Part shown: in pieces, positions 1-5,600 of the stretch
How the letters are laid out: each line of letters begins with the position of its first letter
Numbering within the stretch: the first letter of the stretch is position 1
Assembly (NCBI GenBank): GCA_029881015.1
Contig: JAOUNK010000234.1
Location: 1 to 5,600, forward strand
Source of the DNA: Gammaproteobacteria bacterium
GTDB lineage: Bacteria; Pseudomonadota; Gammaproteobacteria; Steroidobacterales; Woeseiaceae
Length of the DNA: 5,600 nucleotides
Direction of reading: 5' to 3'
The notes under the pieces: model-generated
The model's database searches: none
What the model saw: the letters and a program-made list of their open reading frames with translations, nothing else
Told to the model about the DNA's origin: nothing
Position numbers and translations under genes: made by a program

Positions 1-1
1 G

Positions 2-1984
2 ACTTTTCCGGCCGCTGCGCTGACAGCGGGCAAGGACCGCAGTCTGCAGGTGCTCAGGCAGCGCTACCAGGAAGCGATCGGAGAGCTCACCAGCGAGTCG
101 CTGGACTTGTTACGCAACTGGCCGACGCGCAAGGCCGGCGTACGCTCGGAGACCTTCAGTTACACGGTACGCGGACGGGAAATCAAGGGCGACAACTACC
201 GGGAGTCGCTCAGTCACCAGAAAATCCCGAAGATCGCGGCACCCGATTTCACCGACTGGGGAGAACTCCTCAAGTTCCTGCAGAAGGAAAACCTGCCCGG
301 TTCCTACCCCTATACGGCCGGCGTCTATCCCTATCGCCGACTTGGCGAGGATCCGACTCGCATGTTCGCCGGCGAAGGGACACCGGAACGCACGAATCGC
401 CGCTTTCATTACCTGTCGCTCGGGCAACCCGCCGCCCGGCTCTCCACGGCATTCGATTCGGTCACGCTGTATGGCGAGGATCCGCATGAGCGGCCCGATA
501 TCTACGGCAAGGTCGGCAACTCCGGTGTGTCGATCGCCTCGGTAGACGACATGAAGAAGCTCTATTCGGGCTTCGACCTGTGCGCACCGACGACGTCGGT
601 GTCGATGACCATCAACGGACCGGCGCCGATCATTCTCGCGTTCTTCATGAACACGGCGATCGACCAGCAGGTTGAGAAGTACCTGCGCGAGACCGGGGGC
701 TGGGAAGCGGCCATGCGGAAGGTCGATACGTACTTCAAAGGCAAGGATCGTCCGCAGTACGCCGGCGAACTGCCTGACGGCAACGATGGCCTGGGTCTCG
801 GCCTGCTTGGCGTGTCGGGCGACCTGGTGGTTGACGCAGAGACCTATGCGCGTATCCGCAAGGAAACACAGGCGCTGGTGCGTGGCACGGTACAGGCCGA
901 TATTCTCAAGGAAGACCAGGCGCAGAATACGTGCATCTTCTCGACCGAGTTCGCGATGAAGATGATGGGTGACGTGCAACAGTTCTTTATCGAACACAAT
1001 GTTCGCAATTACTACAGCATCTCGATCAGCGGCTATCACATTGCCGAGGCAGGGGCGAACCCGATCAGCCAACTGGCGTTTACGTTGTCCAATGGCTTCA
1101 CCATCGTCGAGTACTACCTTGCCCGGGGCATGAAGATCGACGAGTTCGCGCCGAACCTGAGCTTCTTCTTCTCGAACGGCATGGATCCCGAGTACACCGT
1201 GATTGGACGCGTAGCCCGTCGTATCTGGGCGCGTGCGATGAAAGAGCGTTACGGCGCCAGCCCCCGTTCCCAGATGCTCAAGTACCATATCCAGACGTCG
1301 GGGCGCAGCCTGCACGCGCAGGAAATCAGCTTCAATGACATTCGCACGACACTGCAGGCAATGTACGCACTGTTCGACAACTGCAACAGCCTGCACACCA
1401 ACGCATTCGACGAGGCGATCACGACGCCGACCGAGCAGTCCGTGCGGCGTGCCGTTGCGATCCAGATGATTATTTCGCAGGAACTCGGTCTGAACTTCTG
1501 TGAGAATCCATGGCAGGGCTCGTTCGTCGTCAATGAACTGACCGATCTTGTCGAGGAAGCGGTCTACCAGGAATTCGAGCGAATCTCCGAACGCGGCGGC
1601 GTGCTGGGTGCCATGGATACGATGTACCAGCGCGGGAAGATCCAGGACGAGAGCATGTATTACGAACACAAGAAGCACGATGGTTCGTTACCGCTGATCG
1701 GTGTGAATACGTTCCTGCCGAAAGAAGGCCAGGAAGACGAAGTCCACAGCATTGAACTCATTCGTTCGACCGATAGCGAGAAGGAGAACCAGATTCGCAA
1801 CGTGCGGGCATTCCAGTCCACGCACGCGGCGGCGAGCGCCGACGCATTGCGCCGCCTGCAGAACGTGGCGCGGGATCGCGGCAACGTATTTGCCGAATTG
1901 ATGGAAACGGTGAAGTCCAGCTCGCTGGGTCAGATCTCCGGCGCGTTGTACGAAGTTGGCGGCGAGTACCGCCGCAACATGTAA
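2..1984 (+). CDS. icmF: Fused isobutyryl-CoA mutase IcmF, C-terminal (mutase) part; 5' end outside window
   Basis: Adenosylcobalamin-dependent radical enzyme interconverting isobutyryl-CoA and n-butyryl-CoA in the cytoplasm. The frame is open to the left edge and about 660 residues are visible. IcmF proteins are about 1,090 residues (B12-binding domain, MeaI-like GTPase, linker, mutase domain), so the B12 and GTPase domains should lie upstream; this is inferred. Numbered from the GTG at 50: linker helices about 1-30; mutase barrel with TAGVYPYRR (89-97), DPTRMFAGEG (101-110), STAFDSVTLYG (132-142) and SVSMTINGPAP (183-193); the long insertion typical of IcmF about 201-280; SISGYHIAEAGANP (325-338) with active-site His330; HIQTSGRSLHAQE (413-425); and the IcmF-like end EVGGEYRRNM. 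Gln292 in AQNT stands where methylmalonyl-CoA mutases have the carboxylate-binding Arg (RNT), arguing against a methylmalonyl-CoA substrate. Pivalyl/isovaleryl-CoA mutases are close IcmF variants and are not excluded. The GTG at 50 is not taken as the start: its best upstream purine run (32-36) is too distant and coding continues upstream. Confidence 0.93.
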   Translation, partial: TFPAAALTAGKDRSLQVLRQRYQEAIGELTSESLDLLRNWPTRKAGVRSETFSYTVRGREIKGDNYRESLSHQKIPKIAAPDFTDWGELLKFLQKENLPGSYPYTAGVYPYRRLGEDPTRMFAGEGTPERTNRRFHYLSLGQPAARLSTAFDSVTLYGEDPHERPDIYGKVGNSGVSIASVDDMKKLYSGFDLCAPTTSVSMTINGPAPIILAFFMNTAIDQQVEKYLRETGGWEAAMRKVDTYFKGKDRPQYAGELPDGNDGLGLGLLGVSGDLVVDAETYARIRKETQALVRGTVQADILKEDQAQNTCIFSTEFAMKMMGDVQQFFIEHNVRNYYSISISGYHIAEAGANPISQLAFTLSNGFTIVEYYLARGMKIDEFAPNLSFFFSNGMDPEYTVIGRVARRIWARAMKERYGASPRSQMLKYHIQTSGRSLHAQEISFNDIRTTLQAMYALFDNCNSLHTNAFDEAITTPTEQSVRRAVAIQMIISQELGLNFCENPWQGSFVVNELTDLVEEAVYQEFERISERGGVLGAMDTMYQRGKIQDESMYYEHKKHDGSLPLIGVNTFLPKEGQEDEVHSIELIRSTDSEKENQIRNVRAFQSTHAAASADALRRLQNVARDRGNVFAELMETVKSSSLGQISGALYEVGGEYRRNM

Positions 1985-1990
1985 TTCTTC

Positions 1991-1995
1991 AGGAG
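1991..1995 (+). promoter_or_regulatory. Shine-Dalgarno AGGAG fixing the TTG start of the crotonase gene
   Basis: AGGAG ends 6 nt before the TTG at 2002-2004, in the 17-nt gap after the mutase stop codon. No ATG or GTG near the beginning of the reading frame fits the crotonase N-terminus, so this site decides the TTG start. Confidence 0.75.
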
Positions 1996-2001
1996 TTCTC
2001 T

Positions 2002-2772
2002 TTGAGCGAGATCGTCAAATACGACCAGCACGATGCGGTGGCGGTGATAGCCCTGAATCGCCCGGACAGCATGAATTCGTTCAACACGGCGCTGCGAGCG
2101 GACGTCACGGCGGCGTTCGCGAGGGCGCATGAGGATGACTCGATTCGTGCCGTCGTCTTTACGGGCGAGGGCCGCTGTTTTTCCGCAGGCGCGGACCTGA
2201 AGGCAGGGATCGATCGGGATGTCGAGGAGATCCTGCAAGTTGAATACCGGCCTGTGCAGGAAGCGATCGCCAATATCCCGAAGCCGGTCATTGCTGCAGT
2301 GCCGGGATCGGCGGCAGGAATCGGTTTGTCGATGGCGCTGCACTGCGACCTGCTGATCATGGCGGACAATGCCTTTCTGCTCTCGCCGTTCACGACCATC
2401 TCGCTGCTGCCCGATGGTGGTCTCAACTGGTTGCTCGTCAGGCAGCTTGGCTACAGGCGGGCATTCCAGCTCAGCGTCGAGTCTGAACGCATCCCGGCCG
2501 ATCGTTGTGTCGAACTTGGTCTCGCAAACAAGGCGGTGCCCGCCGCGGAGCTCCAGGCAGCGGCCCTCGAGTGGGCCCAGGCGTTGGCAAAACGCGCGCC
2601 CTTGTCGCTGGCGGCGACCAAGAAGGCCATGCGGTTTGCGATGGACGGCTCCTGGCCCGATGCCTACGACCTGGAATCCAGGTTGCAGGGCGAACTGCTC
2701 GGGACGGAGGACAACCGGGAGGGAATCCAGGCTTTTCTTGAGAAACGCGCTCCGGTATTCAAAGGAAAATAG
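2002..2772 (+). CDS. Enoyl-CoA hydratase/isomerase (crotonase) family protein lacking both hydratase glutamates
   Basis: Crotonase-fold cytoplasmic enzyme, 256 residues, the usual family length. It starts at TTG behind AGGAG and has the typical N-terminus with VAVIALNRPDSMNSF (13-27). The first oxyanion-hole segment is RCFSAGADLK (58-67); the second is GSAAGIGLSMALHCD (102-116). By ungapped comparison with rat mitochondrial enoyl-CoA hydratase, catalytic Glu144 corresponds to Ser109 and Glu164 to Phe130, so neither acid is present. Asp138 in SLLPDGGLNWLL (134-145) lies where PaaG-type isomerases carry their catalytic Asp (VPDSG/VPDAG motif). The C-terminal helices (about 200-256) include SLAATKKAM and FLEKRAPVFKGK, as in ordinary family members. 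Context suggests work on a branched or short enoyl-CoA such as methacrylyl-CoA, but the residues favour a PaaG-like isomerase or another crotonase reaction over classical hydration. Family membership is secure; the exact reaction is not. The gap to the next gene is 2 nt. Confidence 0.9.
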   Translation: MSEIVKYDQHDAVAVIALNRPDSMNSFNTALRADVTAAFARAHEDDSIRAVVFTGEGRCFSAGADLKAGIDRDVEEILQVEYRPVQEAIANIPKPVIAAVPGSAAGIGLSMALHCDLLIMADNAFLLSPFTTISLLPDGGLNWLLVRQLGYRRAFQLSVESERIPADRCVELGLANKAVPAAELQAAALEWAQALAKRAPLSLAATKKAMRFAMDGSWPDAYDLESRLQGELLGTEDNREGIQAFLEKRAPVFKGK

Positions 2773-2774
2773 AC

Positions 2775-3935
2775 ATGGACAGGACGATATTCAACGATGA
2801 ACACGAGATGTTCCGCGACTCTGCGCGGGCATTCATCAAGAACGAGATCGGGCCCAACGCCGACAAATGGGCGGAGCAAGGGATCGTCGACCGGGAGGCA
2901 TATCTCAAAGCCGGCGAAATGGGCCTGCTGTGTATGTGGGTGCCCGAAGAATACGGTGGCATCGGCATACCGGACTTCCGCTATGAGCAGATCTTCATGG
3001 AGGAGAACGCGAGATACGGTGACGCCGGCTACTTTGCTTGGTTGCACAGTCGTCTTGTGGCACCGTACATCGGGACCTTCGGCACGGAAGAACAGAAGCA
3101 ACGCTGGCTGCCGGATTGCGTAAGCGGTGAGAAAATTCTCGCAATCGCCATGACGGAGCCCGGCGCCGGCAGCGACATTTCCGGCATTCGCTGCAAAGCG
3201 GAGGACAAAGGTGACCACTTCGTCCTGAACGGCTCGAAGACATTCATCTCGAATGGCATCCTGGCCGATCTCGTTATCGTTGCCGCGCGTACGAGTCGCG
3301 AGAAACGGCACGGCATGAGCCTGTTCGTGGTGGAGCGTGGTATGGACGGCTTCGAGCGCGGCGACAATCTTGCCAAGATGGGGCTCAAGAGCCAGGACAC
3401 GGCAGAGCTGTTCTTCAACGATGTCAGGGTTCCACGCGAGAACCTGCTCGGGGAAATCGACCGGGGCTTCTATCACCTGATGCATGGGCTGGCAGAGGAA
3501 CGGCTGCTTGCCGCTGTCGGTTTCCTCGCCAATGCTGAAGCGGCCTTCGCCGTGACGATGGACTACATCGGCGACCGCAAGCTGTTTGGCAAGTCGCTGG
3601 CCGAGTTCCAGAATACGCGTTTCAGGATGGCGGAGATGCGCACCGAGCTGGATGTCGCCCAGGCGTTCGTCGATCAGTGCGTGCTGGCGCATAACGACGG
3701 CAAGCTGTCGTCGGATGATGCGGCGAAAGCCAAGTTGTTCACGAGCGACGTCGAGGGGCGAGTTACCGATGAGTGCGTGCAACTGCACGGTGGCAACGGC
3801 TACATGGATGAGTATGCTGTCAGCCGGTATTTCACGACGGCCCGGGTGTCACGCATCTATGCGGGCACGTCGGAGATCATGAAAGAAATTATTGCCCGGT
3901 CGCTGGGACTGGACCCACGCAGCAAGAAGGCCTGA
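2775..3935 (+). CDS. Acyl-CoA dehydrogenase, short/branched-chain, with helix-G catalytic glutamate
   Basis: FAD-dependent cytoplasmic flavoenzyme oxidising an acyl-CoA to the 2,3-enoyl-CoA and passing electrons to ETF. It has 386 residues, full length for the family. The ATG follows AAGGA (2762-2766) at 8 nt. Visible in order: N-terminal helical domain (1-120) with GLLCMWVPEEYGGIG; family signature AMTEPGAGSDISG (125-137); middle beta-domain with LNGSKTFISNG (151-161) and KMGLKSQDTAELFF (201-214); C-terminal helical domain with DRKLFGKSLAEFQNTRF (267-283) and the FAD/CoA region QLHGGNGYMDEY (336-347). The residue equal to MCAD Glu376 is Ala363 (IYAGTSEIM). A Glu is present in LAEERLL (Glu242), the helix-G position used as base by isovaleryl-CoA and long-chain acyl-CoA dehydrogenases, so activity is expected. 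Neighbours suggest isobutyryl-CoA or a related branched substrate; this is inference, since chain-length specificity cannot be read by eye. Confidence 0.94.
   Translation: MDRTIFNDEHEMFRDSARAFIKNEIGPNADKWAEQGIVDREAYLKAGEMGLLCMWVPEEYGGIGIPDFRYEQIFMEENARYGDAGYFAWLHSRLVAPYIGTFGTEEQKQRWLPDCVSGEKILAIAMTEPGAGSDISGIRCKAEDKGDHFVLNGSKTFISNGILADLVIVAARTSREKRHGMSLFVVERGMDGFERGDNLAKMGLKSQDTAELFFNDVRVPRENLLGEIDRGFYHLMHGLAEERLLAAVGFLANAEAAFAVTMDYIGDRKLFGKSLAEFQNTRFRMAEMRTELDVAQAFVDQCVLAHNDGKLSSDDAAKAKLFTSDVEGRVTDECVQLHGGNGYMDEYAVSRYFTTARVSRIYAGTSEIMKEIIARSLGLDPRSKKA
3924..3930 (+). promoter_or_regulatory. Shine-Dalgarno AAGAAGG for the beta-hydroxyacid dehydrogenase gene
   Basis: This purine run lies in the last codons of the acyl-CoA dehydrogenase gene, 6 nt before the ATG at 3937. 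It supports that ATG over the in-frame GTG at 3892, which would add 15 residues unlike the family. The preceding stop codon (3933-3935) falls between this site and the ATG, so translational coupling is likely. Confidence 0.65.
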
Positions 3936-3936
3936 G

Positions 3937-4803
3937 ATGAGAGTATCTTTCGTTGGACTGGGCGTCATGGGCTACCCCATGGCCGGGTACCTGGCAAAGG
4001 CCGGCCACGACGCCGTGGTCTATAACCGCACCTCCGCAAAGGCGGAAAAGTGGATTGACGAGCACGATGGCTCCAGTGCACTCACGCCGGCAGCGGCGGC
4101 AACCGGCGCCGAAATCGTGTTTTCCTGCGTCGGCAACGACGACGACGTACGCGAGGTCATTCTCGGACCCGATGGCATTCTCGCCGGGATCGAACGCGGT
4201 GGGATCGTTGTCGATCACACGACGACCTCAGCGACGATCTCGCGGGAGATTCACGCCAAGGCGGCGGAAATGGGCGTTGGCTTTCTCGATGCACCAGTTT
4301 CAGGCGGCCAGGCGGGCGCGGAAGCCGGCCAGCTGACGGTCATGGTTGGCGGCGACCCGAGCGTGTTCGAGCGCGCGGCCCCGGTCATCGACTGTTACGC
4401 CAGGGCAATTACACTGATCGGCCCGGTCGGTTCGGGCCAGTTGGCCAAAATGGTCAACCAGATCTGTATTGCCGGCGTCGTCCAGGGGCTTGCCGAGGGC
4501 CTGCACTTTGCGCAATGCGCGGGGCTCGATCCGGCCGTTGTCATCGCATCGATATCGAAAGGCGCGGCGCAGTCCTGGCAGATGGAAAACCGCTGGCAGA
4601 CGATGGTGAACAATGAGTTCGAGTTTGGCTTCGCTGTCGACTGGATGCGCAAGGATCTCGGCATCGCCATCGAGGAAGCGCGCCAGAACGGTGCGCGGCT
4701 CGAACTCACGGAGCTCGTCGATGGCTTCTACAGCGAGATCCAGGCCATGGGCGGCAACCGCTGGGATACGTCGAGCCTTATCGCGCGCCTCAAAAAGAGT
4801 TAA
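3937..4803 (+). CDS. Beta-hydroxyacid dehydrogenase, 3-hydroxyisobutyrate dehydrogenase (MmsB-like) family
   Basis: Cytoplasmic NAD(P)-dependent dehydrogenase of 288 residues, the usual family length, likely oxidising a 3-hydroxy acid such as 3-hydroxyisobutyrate to the semialdehyde. The Rossmann motif GLGVMGYPMAGYL (7-19) sits right at the N-terminus, confirming the ATG start. The second strand ends VVYNRT (27-32); Asn-Arg where NAD-specific members have an acid suggests NADP(H) preference. The substrate-binding motif DAPVSGGQAGAEAG (118-131) is intact. Catalytic Lys171 lies in GSGQLAKMVNQ (165-175) with conserved Asn175, and the C-terminal helical domain has WMRKDLGIA (236-244). The stop of the preceding gene is 1 nt upstream, so it ends a tight four-gene run. 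Relatives with these motifs also include tartronate semialdehyde, glyoxylate and succinic semialdehyde reductases. The valine-like context favours 3-hydroxyisobutyrate but does not prove it. Confidence 0.92.
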   Translation: MRVSFVGLGVMGYPMAGYLAKAGHDAVVYNRTSAKAEKWIDEHDGSSALTPAAAATGAEIVFSCVGNDDDVREVILGPDGILAGIERGGIVVDHTTTSATISREIHAKAAEMGVGFLDAPVSGGQAGAEAGQLTVMVGGDPSVFERAAPVIDCYARAITLIGPVGSGQLAKMVNQICIAGVVQGLAEGLHFAQCAGLDPAVVIASISKGAAQSWQMENRWQTMVNNEFEFGFAVDWMRKDLGIAIEEARQNGARLELTELVDGFYSEIQAMGGNRWDTSSLIARLKKS

Positions 4804-4811
4804 ACTCCCTG

Positions 4812-4894
4812 CCTTCACAGGGGTGGCCAGCTGGCCTGAGATCCATTTCGGGAACCCTTAGAACCTGATCCGGTTAATGCCGGCGTAGGAAGGG
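4812..4894 (+). ncRNA. TPP (thiamin pyrophosphate) riboswitch, THI element
   Basis: Cis-acting mRNA aptamer that binds thiamin pyrophosphate. All hallmark segments are present in order: ACAGGGGTG (4817-4825), CTGAGAT (4836-4842), AACCC (4853-4857), GAACCTGATCCGGTTAATGC (4861-4880) and CGGCGTAGGA (4881-4890). Pairings readable by eye: P1 CCTTC 4812-4816 with GAAGG 4889-4893; P2 GGGT 4821-4824 with ACCC 4854-4857; a short P3 GGCC 4825-4828 with GGCC 4833-4836; P4 CCT 4864-4866 with AGG 4887-4889; P5 CCGG 4870-4873 with CCGG 4880-4883. P1 and P4 share base 4889, so only one of those pairs forms there. The 3' strand of P1 is part of the downstream gene's Shine-Dalgarno, so ligand binding should block translation. 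There is no U-tract terminator. The element begins about 8 nt after the preceding stop codon. Confidence 0.96.
4887..4894 (+). promoter_or_regulatory. Shine-Dalgarno AGGAAGGG of the receptor gene, embedded in riboswitch P1/P4
   Basis: This strong purine run ends 4 nt before the ATG at 4899 and 7 nt before a second ATG at 4902. It overlaps the 3' strands of riboswitch helices P4 and P1, so the ligand-bound fold would occlude it. Spacing slightly favours pairing of AGGA (4887-4890) with 4899, or of AAGGG with 4902; the two starts differ by one Met. Confidence 0.75.
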
Positions 4895-4898
4895 ATTA

Positions 4899-5600
4899 AT
4901 GATGCAACTGTCACCGGCGCGAGCCCCAGCCGCGCTCGTTGCCGCCTTACTTGCCACTGCCGCCGTAGCCGACGATGCCATCGAGGAAATCGTCGTGACG
5001 GCTGATTTTCGTGAACGCCCGGCCAGTGAGCTGCCGACGAGCGTCACCGTCTTGTCGGGTGACGAAATCCGCGGAGCGGCACAGCAGCATTTCGAGGAAC
5101 TGGTCAACATCGTGCCGAACCTGAACTGGTCGGGCGACGGCCACCGTGCACGCTACTTCCAGATCCGTGGCATCGGGGAGCTCGAGCAGTACGAGGCGGC
5201 GCCGAACCCGTCGGTCGGTTTCCTGATCGACGATATCGACTTCAGCGGTATCGGCACGGTCGCCACCTTGTTCGACATGGAGTCCGTTGAAGTTCTGCGC
5301 GGTCCGCAAGGCAGTCGTTATGGGGCCAGTGCACTGGCGGGCCTGATCTACATGCGCAGCCGGGCGCCCTCCGCAGAACGGGACGGCCGCCTGCGCCTCA
5401 GCGTGGGCGATGATGACTCACTGTCGCTCGGCATGGCGTTTGGCGGCGCGCTCGACGCATCCGAACGCGTGACGTTTCGGGTCAGCGGCCAGCGGCATGC
5501 AAGCAACGGCTTTCGCGACAACACCTGGCTGGATCGCGACGATACCAATGGTCGGGAGGAGACCTCGCTGCGCGCGCGCCTGCGTATCGAGGCCAGCGAC
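4899..5600 (+). CDS. TonB-dependent outer-membrane receptor, probable thiamin(-precursor) transporter; 3' end outside window
   Basis: Energised outer-membrane importer; 234 codons are visible with no stop up to the window edge, against 650-800 residues for typical receptors. It starts at ATG-ATG (4899/4902). Signal peptide: MMQLSPAR, then hydrophobic APAALVAALLATAAVA, likely cut after Ala24 (AVA/DD). The TonB box is EEIVVTA (29-35), almost at the mature N-terminus. Plug domain about 40-155: LPTSVTVLSGDEI (45-57), FEELVNIVPNL (65-75), FQIRGIGE (87-94), VGFLIDDIDF (106-115), VEVLRGPQGSRYGASALAG (130-148), IYMRSRAP. The first barrel strands follow from about 163 (GRLRLSVGDDDSLSLGMAFG). Substrate cannot be read from the plug; the TPP riboswitch directly upstream indicates thiamin or a precursor, like the thiamin-regulated receptors called Omr1 in comparative-genomic work. 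Family call firm, substrate inferred. Confidence 0.93.
   Translation, partial: MMQLSPARAPAALVAALLATAAVADDAIEEIVVTADFRERPASELPTSVTVLSGDEIRGAAQQHFEELVNIVPNLNWSGDGHRARYFQIRGIGELEQYEAAPNPSVGFLIDDIDFSGIGTVATLFDMESVEVLRGPQGSRYGASALAGLIYMRSRAPSAERDGRLRLSVGDDDSLSLGMAFGGALDASERVTFRVSGQRHASNGFRDNTWLDRDDTNGREETSLRARLRIEASD

Noticed and set aside
50..52. GTG as the real start of a stand-alone mutase large subunit (IcmA-like)
   Set aside because: The frame is open upstream to the window edge, no well-spaced Shine-Dalgarno precedes it, and the C-terminus and insertion are of the fused IcmF type. The sequence upstream of the window would settle it.
110..1678. Long open frame (522 codons) on the minus strand opposite the mutase gene
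   Set aside because: It mirrors the strongly conserved IcmF coding strand in GC-rich DNA, and its translation is Arg/Val/Asp-rich with no recognisable domain. The same holds for the minus-strand frame at 2664-3788.
3892..3936. Upstream GTG start for the beta-hydroxyacid dehydrogenase
   Set aside because: It would overlap the acyl-CoA dehydrogenase by 44 nt and add 15 residues before a Rossmann motif that normally begins within the first ten residues. The ATG at 3937 has its own ribosome site.
4825..4860. GGCCAGCTGGCC hairpin as a Rho-independent terminator of the four-gene operon
   Set aside because: No U-tract follows, and the palindrome falls exactly at the P3 position of the riboswitch between conserved aptamer blocks.
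4899..5600. Receptor as a cobalamin transporter (BtuB), suggested by the nearby B12-dependent mutase
   Set aside because: The upstream RNA element is a TPP aptamer, not a cobalamin riboswitch, and nothing in the visible plug is specific for BtuB.

Overview
The window is GC-rich, densely coded and entirely on the plus strand. It carries a four-gene acyl-CoA cassette followed by a riboswitch-controlled outer-membrane receptor. A TonB-dependent receptor implies a Gram-negative (diderm) bacterium. The GC content, the IcmF-type mutase and a TPP riboswitch in front of a TonB receptor fit a proteobacterium, most likely an environmental gammaproteobacterium; that taxonomic placement is inference.

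Layout: (1) 2-1984, the C-terminal ~660 residues of a fused coenzyme-B12-dependent acyl-CoA mutase of the IcmF type, with its 5' part outside the window. (2) 2002-2772, a crotonase-fold enoyl-CoA hydratase/isomerase homologue with a TTG start. (3) 2775-3935, an acyl-CoA dehydrogenase. (4) 3937-4803, a beta-hydroxyacid dehydrogenase of the 3-hydroxyisobutyrate dehydrogenase family. The gaps between these genes are 17, 2 and 1 nt, so they look like one transcription unit. (5) 4812-4894, a TPP riboswitch beginning about 8 nt after the last stop codon. (6) 4899 to the window end, the start of a TonB-dependent receptor with signal peptide, TonB box, plug and first barrel strands; its 3' part lies outside. 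No gene-free stretch exceeds about 95 nt, and I see no RNA genes other than the riboswitch, no mobile elements and no repeat arrays.

Working together: IcmF-type enzymes interconvert isobutyryl-CoA and n-butyryl-CoA. An acyl-CoA dehydrogenase, a crotonase and a 3-hydroxyisobutyrate-type dehydrogenase are the kinds of enzymes used in distal valine breakdown (isobutyryl-CoA, methacrylyl-CoA, 3-hydroxyisobutyryl-CoA, 3-hydroxyisobutyrate, methylmalonate semialdehyde). The cassette is therefore best read as branched short-chain acyl-CoA catabolism. One caution is that the crotonase lacks both classical hydratase glutamates, so its step may be an isomerisation or another crotonase reaction. The receptor belongs to a different theme: its TPP riboswitch points to import of thiamin or a thiamin precursor. 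The Shine-Dalgarno sequence lies inside the closing helix of the aptamer and there is no terminator, which indicates control of translation.
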